A DNA stretch of 64,000 bases, from NCBI RefSeq assembly GCF_024273195.1, contig NZ_JAMZCU010000003.1, positions 124,001-188,000 on the forward strand, read 5' to 3'. Made by a program: the position numbers and the translations under genes. Positions 63,210-64,000 of the stretch are shown here, piece after piece. Below the pieces are notes generated by a model. The model was not told the origin of the DNA, did no database searches, and saw nothing but the letters and a program-made list of their open reading frames with translations. Position 1 is the stretch's first letter. Each line of letters begins with the position of its first letter. Source of the DNA: Devosia ureilytica. GTDB lineage: Bacteria > Pseudomonadota > Alphaproteobacteria > Rhizobiales > Devosiaceae.

Positions 63210-63236
63210 GAATCCAGATTATGACGGACTCTTACA
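63210..63236 (-). repeat. Right terminal inverted repeat
   Basis: On the minus strand it begins TGTAAGAGTCCGTCATAATC and ends TGGATTC. The core TTATGACGGAC is 86 bp from the third subterminal site. It differs from the left terminus at two positions. Confidence 0.8.
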
Positions 63237-63241
63237 AGCCT
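63237..63241. repeat. Target-site duplication, right copy (AGCCT)
   Basis: AGCCT follows the CA tip of the right terminus and matches the left copy at 44198-44202. Confidence 0.75.
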
Positions 63242-63603
63242 TGCCCGCCCGGGAACGAGCGGCTGCGCCGGACCGCCAAACGGCCTCCGGTTGTGATGTG
63301 GACGTGTCCGGAGGCGCGTGGGTCTCAGTTAATTTGACTACATAGAGACGTCGCCGCCTCTGGGACACCGGTCTGCACCAGACGCCCCGCCCTACCGTCC
63401 TACCGTCGCCCTAACACCCGATCCGCGATCTGGCTGGGCATAGCTGCGGTCTGCGGACGTTGGCTCTGCTTGCGTCCTGTGTGAGTTGGAGGCATGAGGG
63501 ACGTTGTTCAAATCTTACGCCCAGATGCCTCCTGTTCCCAGGTGACACAATCTGAGCTCGCCCGCGCCCTAGACCGCAATATTCAGAACAACAGAGCCTT
63601 TAC
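63242..63603. other. Right flank without recognisable genes
   Basis: 362 bp between the unit and the small membrane protein gene. No supported gene. The first bases (TGCCC) complete a hairpin with the left flank if the unit is removed. Confidence 0.5.
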
Positions 63604-63792
63604 ATGCCAACAGACCCCTCAAGCCTCATCGTGCTCGGCGTCGGCGCCGTCATCCTGGCCTGGTTGATCTTTTCGGTGATCAAGAAGCTGTTCAGCGTGG
63701 CGCTGGTCGCGGCCCTGGCCTTTGGCGGCTACATGCTCTGGACCAACCCAGACCTGTTGCGCCGCGCCATGGAAATGGTTGGCTTCGCCTAA
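63604..63792 (+). CDS. Small membrane protein of unknown function (62 aa)
   Basis: A 62-residue protein with a long hydrophobic stretch (LIVLGVGAVILAWLIFSVIK, then LFSVALVAALAFGGYMLW), probably two short membrane helices around a KK turn. The ATG at 63604 has only a weak AGAG upstream. Its stop overlaps the converging hydrolase stop by 3-4 bp. I do not recognise the family. Confidence 0.65.
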   Translation: MPTDPSSLIVLGVGAVILAWLIFSVIKKLFSVALVAALAFGGYMLWTNPDLLRRAMEMVGFA

Positions 63793-64000
63793 CCCAGATG
63801 CCGCCTGAAGAAGGCAAAGACCGCGGCGCGCATGCTCGGGGTCTCCTGATGACCAACACCGGGCTCGCTGACATATTCGAGCATGCCTGGCGCTCCAGCG
63901 TAAGCGGGCCGCAATTCCTCCATGGCTCGGTCCACTGCCTCAGGCGGGCTGAGGTGATCCGCCTCGCCCACGCAGATCAATTGCGGTCGCGGCGCGATCA
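63789..64000 (-). CDS. Alpha/beta hydrolase, C-terminal part (5' end off the window)
   Basis: About 70 C-terminal residues: APRPQLICVGEADHLSPPEA holds the acid residue loop (Asp in GEADH) and YVSEPGVGHQETPSMRAAVFAFFRRHLG holds the catalytic His (GVGHQE). This is the end of an alpha/beta hydrolase of the dienelactone hydrolase/acetyl-esterase type. The frame continues past the window edge, so start and substrate are unknown. Confidence 0.78.
   Translation of the reverse strand, partial: IAPRPQLICVGEADHLSPPEAVDRAMEELRPAYAGAPGMLEYVSEPGVGHQETPSMRAAVFAFFRRHLG

Larger units (their letters stand above)
44203..63236. mobile_element. 19-kb transposon-like unit carrying a Tad pilus locus
   Basis: The unit runs from TGTAGGAGTCCGCC (44203) to the mirrored CGGACTCTTACA (63236). 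The 27-bp ends match at 25 positions as inverted repeats, with TG at one tip and CA at the other, and AGCCT is duplicated outside. Further copies of the end motif lie inside both ends. Five-base duplication, TG/CA tips and several asymmetric sites resemble ends recognised by Tn7-, Tn5053- and IS21-type DDE transposases. No such gene is seen inside; the only recombinase is a tyrosine type. Cargo: Tad pilus genes, a TetR/oxidoreductase pair, the recombinase and a membrane protein gene. It may have been moved in trans, or have lost its transposase genes. Confidence 0.7.

Noticed and set aside
44203-63236. Two unrelated solo IS ends as an explanation for the repeats
   Set aside because: The matching AGCCT flanks and the hairpin restored by joining the flanks argue for one event, although solo ends cannot be fully excluded without comparison.

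Overview
The window is a chromosomal stretch of a GC-rich alphaproteobacterium of the order Hyphomicrobiales (Rhizobiales). Gene families and intergenic repeats make a Devosia-like organism the best guess. Pointers are a giant growth-pole-ring-type protein (GPR/RgsE-like), mosaic palindromic repeats of the kind common in this order, CtrA-type TTAA-N7-TTAA boxes, and alphaproteobacterial versions of the sulfur-assimilation and Tad pilus loci. Genus assignment is inference; no rRNA gene is present.

Region 1 (1-44,100) is mostly core genome. It starts with an edge-truncated alkaline phosphatase behind a triple Pho-box repeat, followed by a ycjX-ycjF pair. A sulfur-assimilation operon (cysG, a DUF2849 gene, cysI, a cysH-DUF934 fusion) reads towards a ferredoxin-NADP reductase, with two [2Fe-2S] ferredoxins nearby. 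Next come prfC coupled to a methyltransferase gene, an outer-membrane barrel protein behind a CtrA box, an Hpt protein, the 1736-residue GPR-like polarity protein, an ArsR/SRPBCC operon with a palindromic operator, a sugar-type MFS carrier, a glycosyltransferase plus LpxH-type phosphatase, a GH3 hexosaminidase, acs, an envelope polysaccharide trio (GNAT, flippase, FemAB-like), TerC, a Tat-exported intradiol dioxygenase, tRNA-Lys(CTT), an aminotransferase, an EEP-family membrane protein, leuA with a leucine-rich leader peptide, a small PhzF/UPF0303/GFA operon, a B12-binding radical SAM protein, ilvC and a TetR regulator with its own palindrome.

Region 2 (44,203-63,236) is the most interesting part. 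It is bounded by near-identical 27-bp terminal inverted repeats that begin TGTA.GAGTCCG, and by a 5-bp direct repeat AGCCT on both outer sides. Removing the unit rejoins the flanks into a perfect GGGCAA/TTGCCC hairpin. Extra copies of the motif TTATGGCGGAC lie inside each end (two sites in total on the left, four on the right). This architecture resembles that of Tn7/Tn5053/IS21-type DDE transposons, but no DDE transposase is visible inside. The 19-kb cargo is a complete divergent Tad/Flp pilus locus (flp, cpaB, cpaC, a short cpaD-like lipoprotein gene, tadG, two tadE genes and cpaE on one side; cpaF, tadB, tadC, tadD and cpaA on the other), a TetR/thioredoxin-reductase-like pair with a shared operator, a 766-residue tyrosine recombinase, a membrane protein gene, and a small helix-turn-helix-like gene remnant with a strong terminator just inside the right end. 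The pilin promoter carries a CtrA box, so the mobile cargo appears tied to the host cell cycle.

Region 3 (63,242-64,000) is the right flank, with a small membrane protein gene and the C-terminal part of an alpha/beta hydrolase running off the edge.
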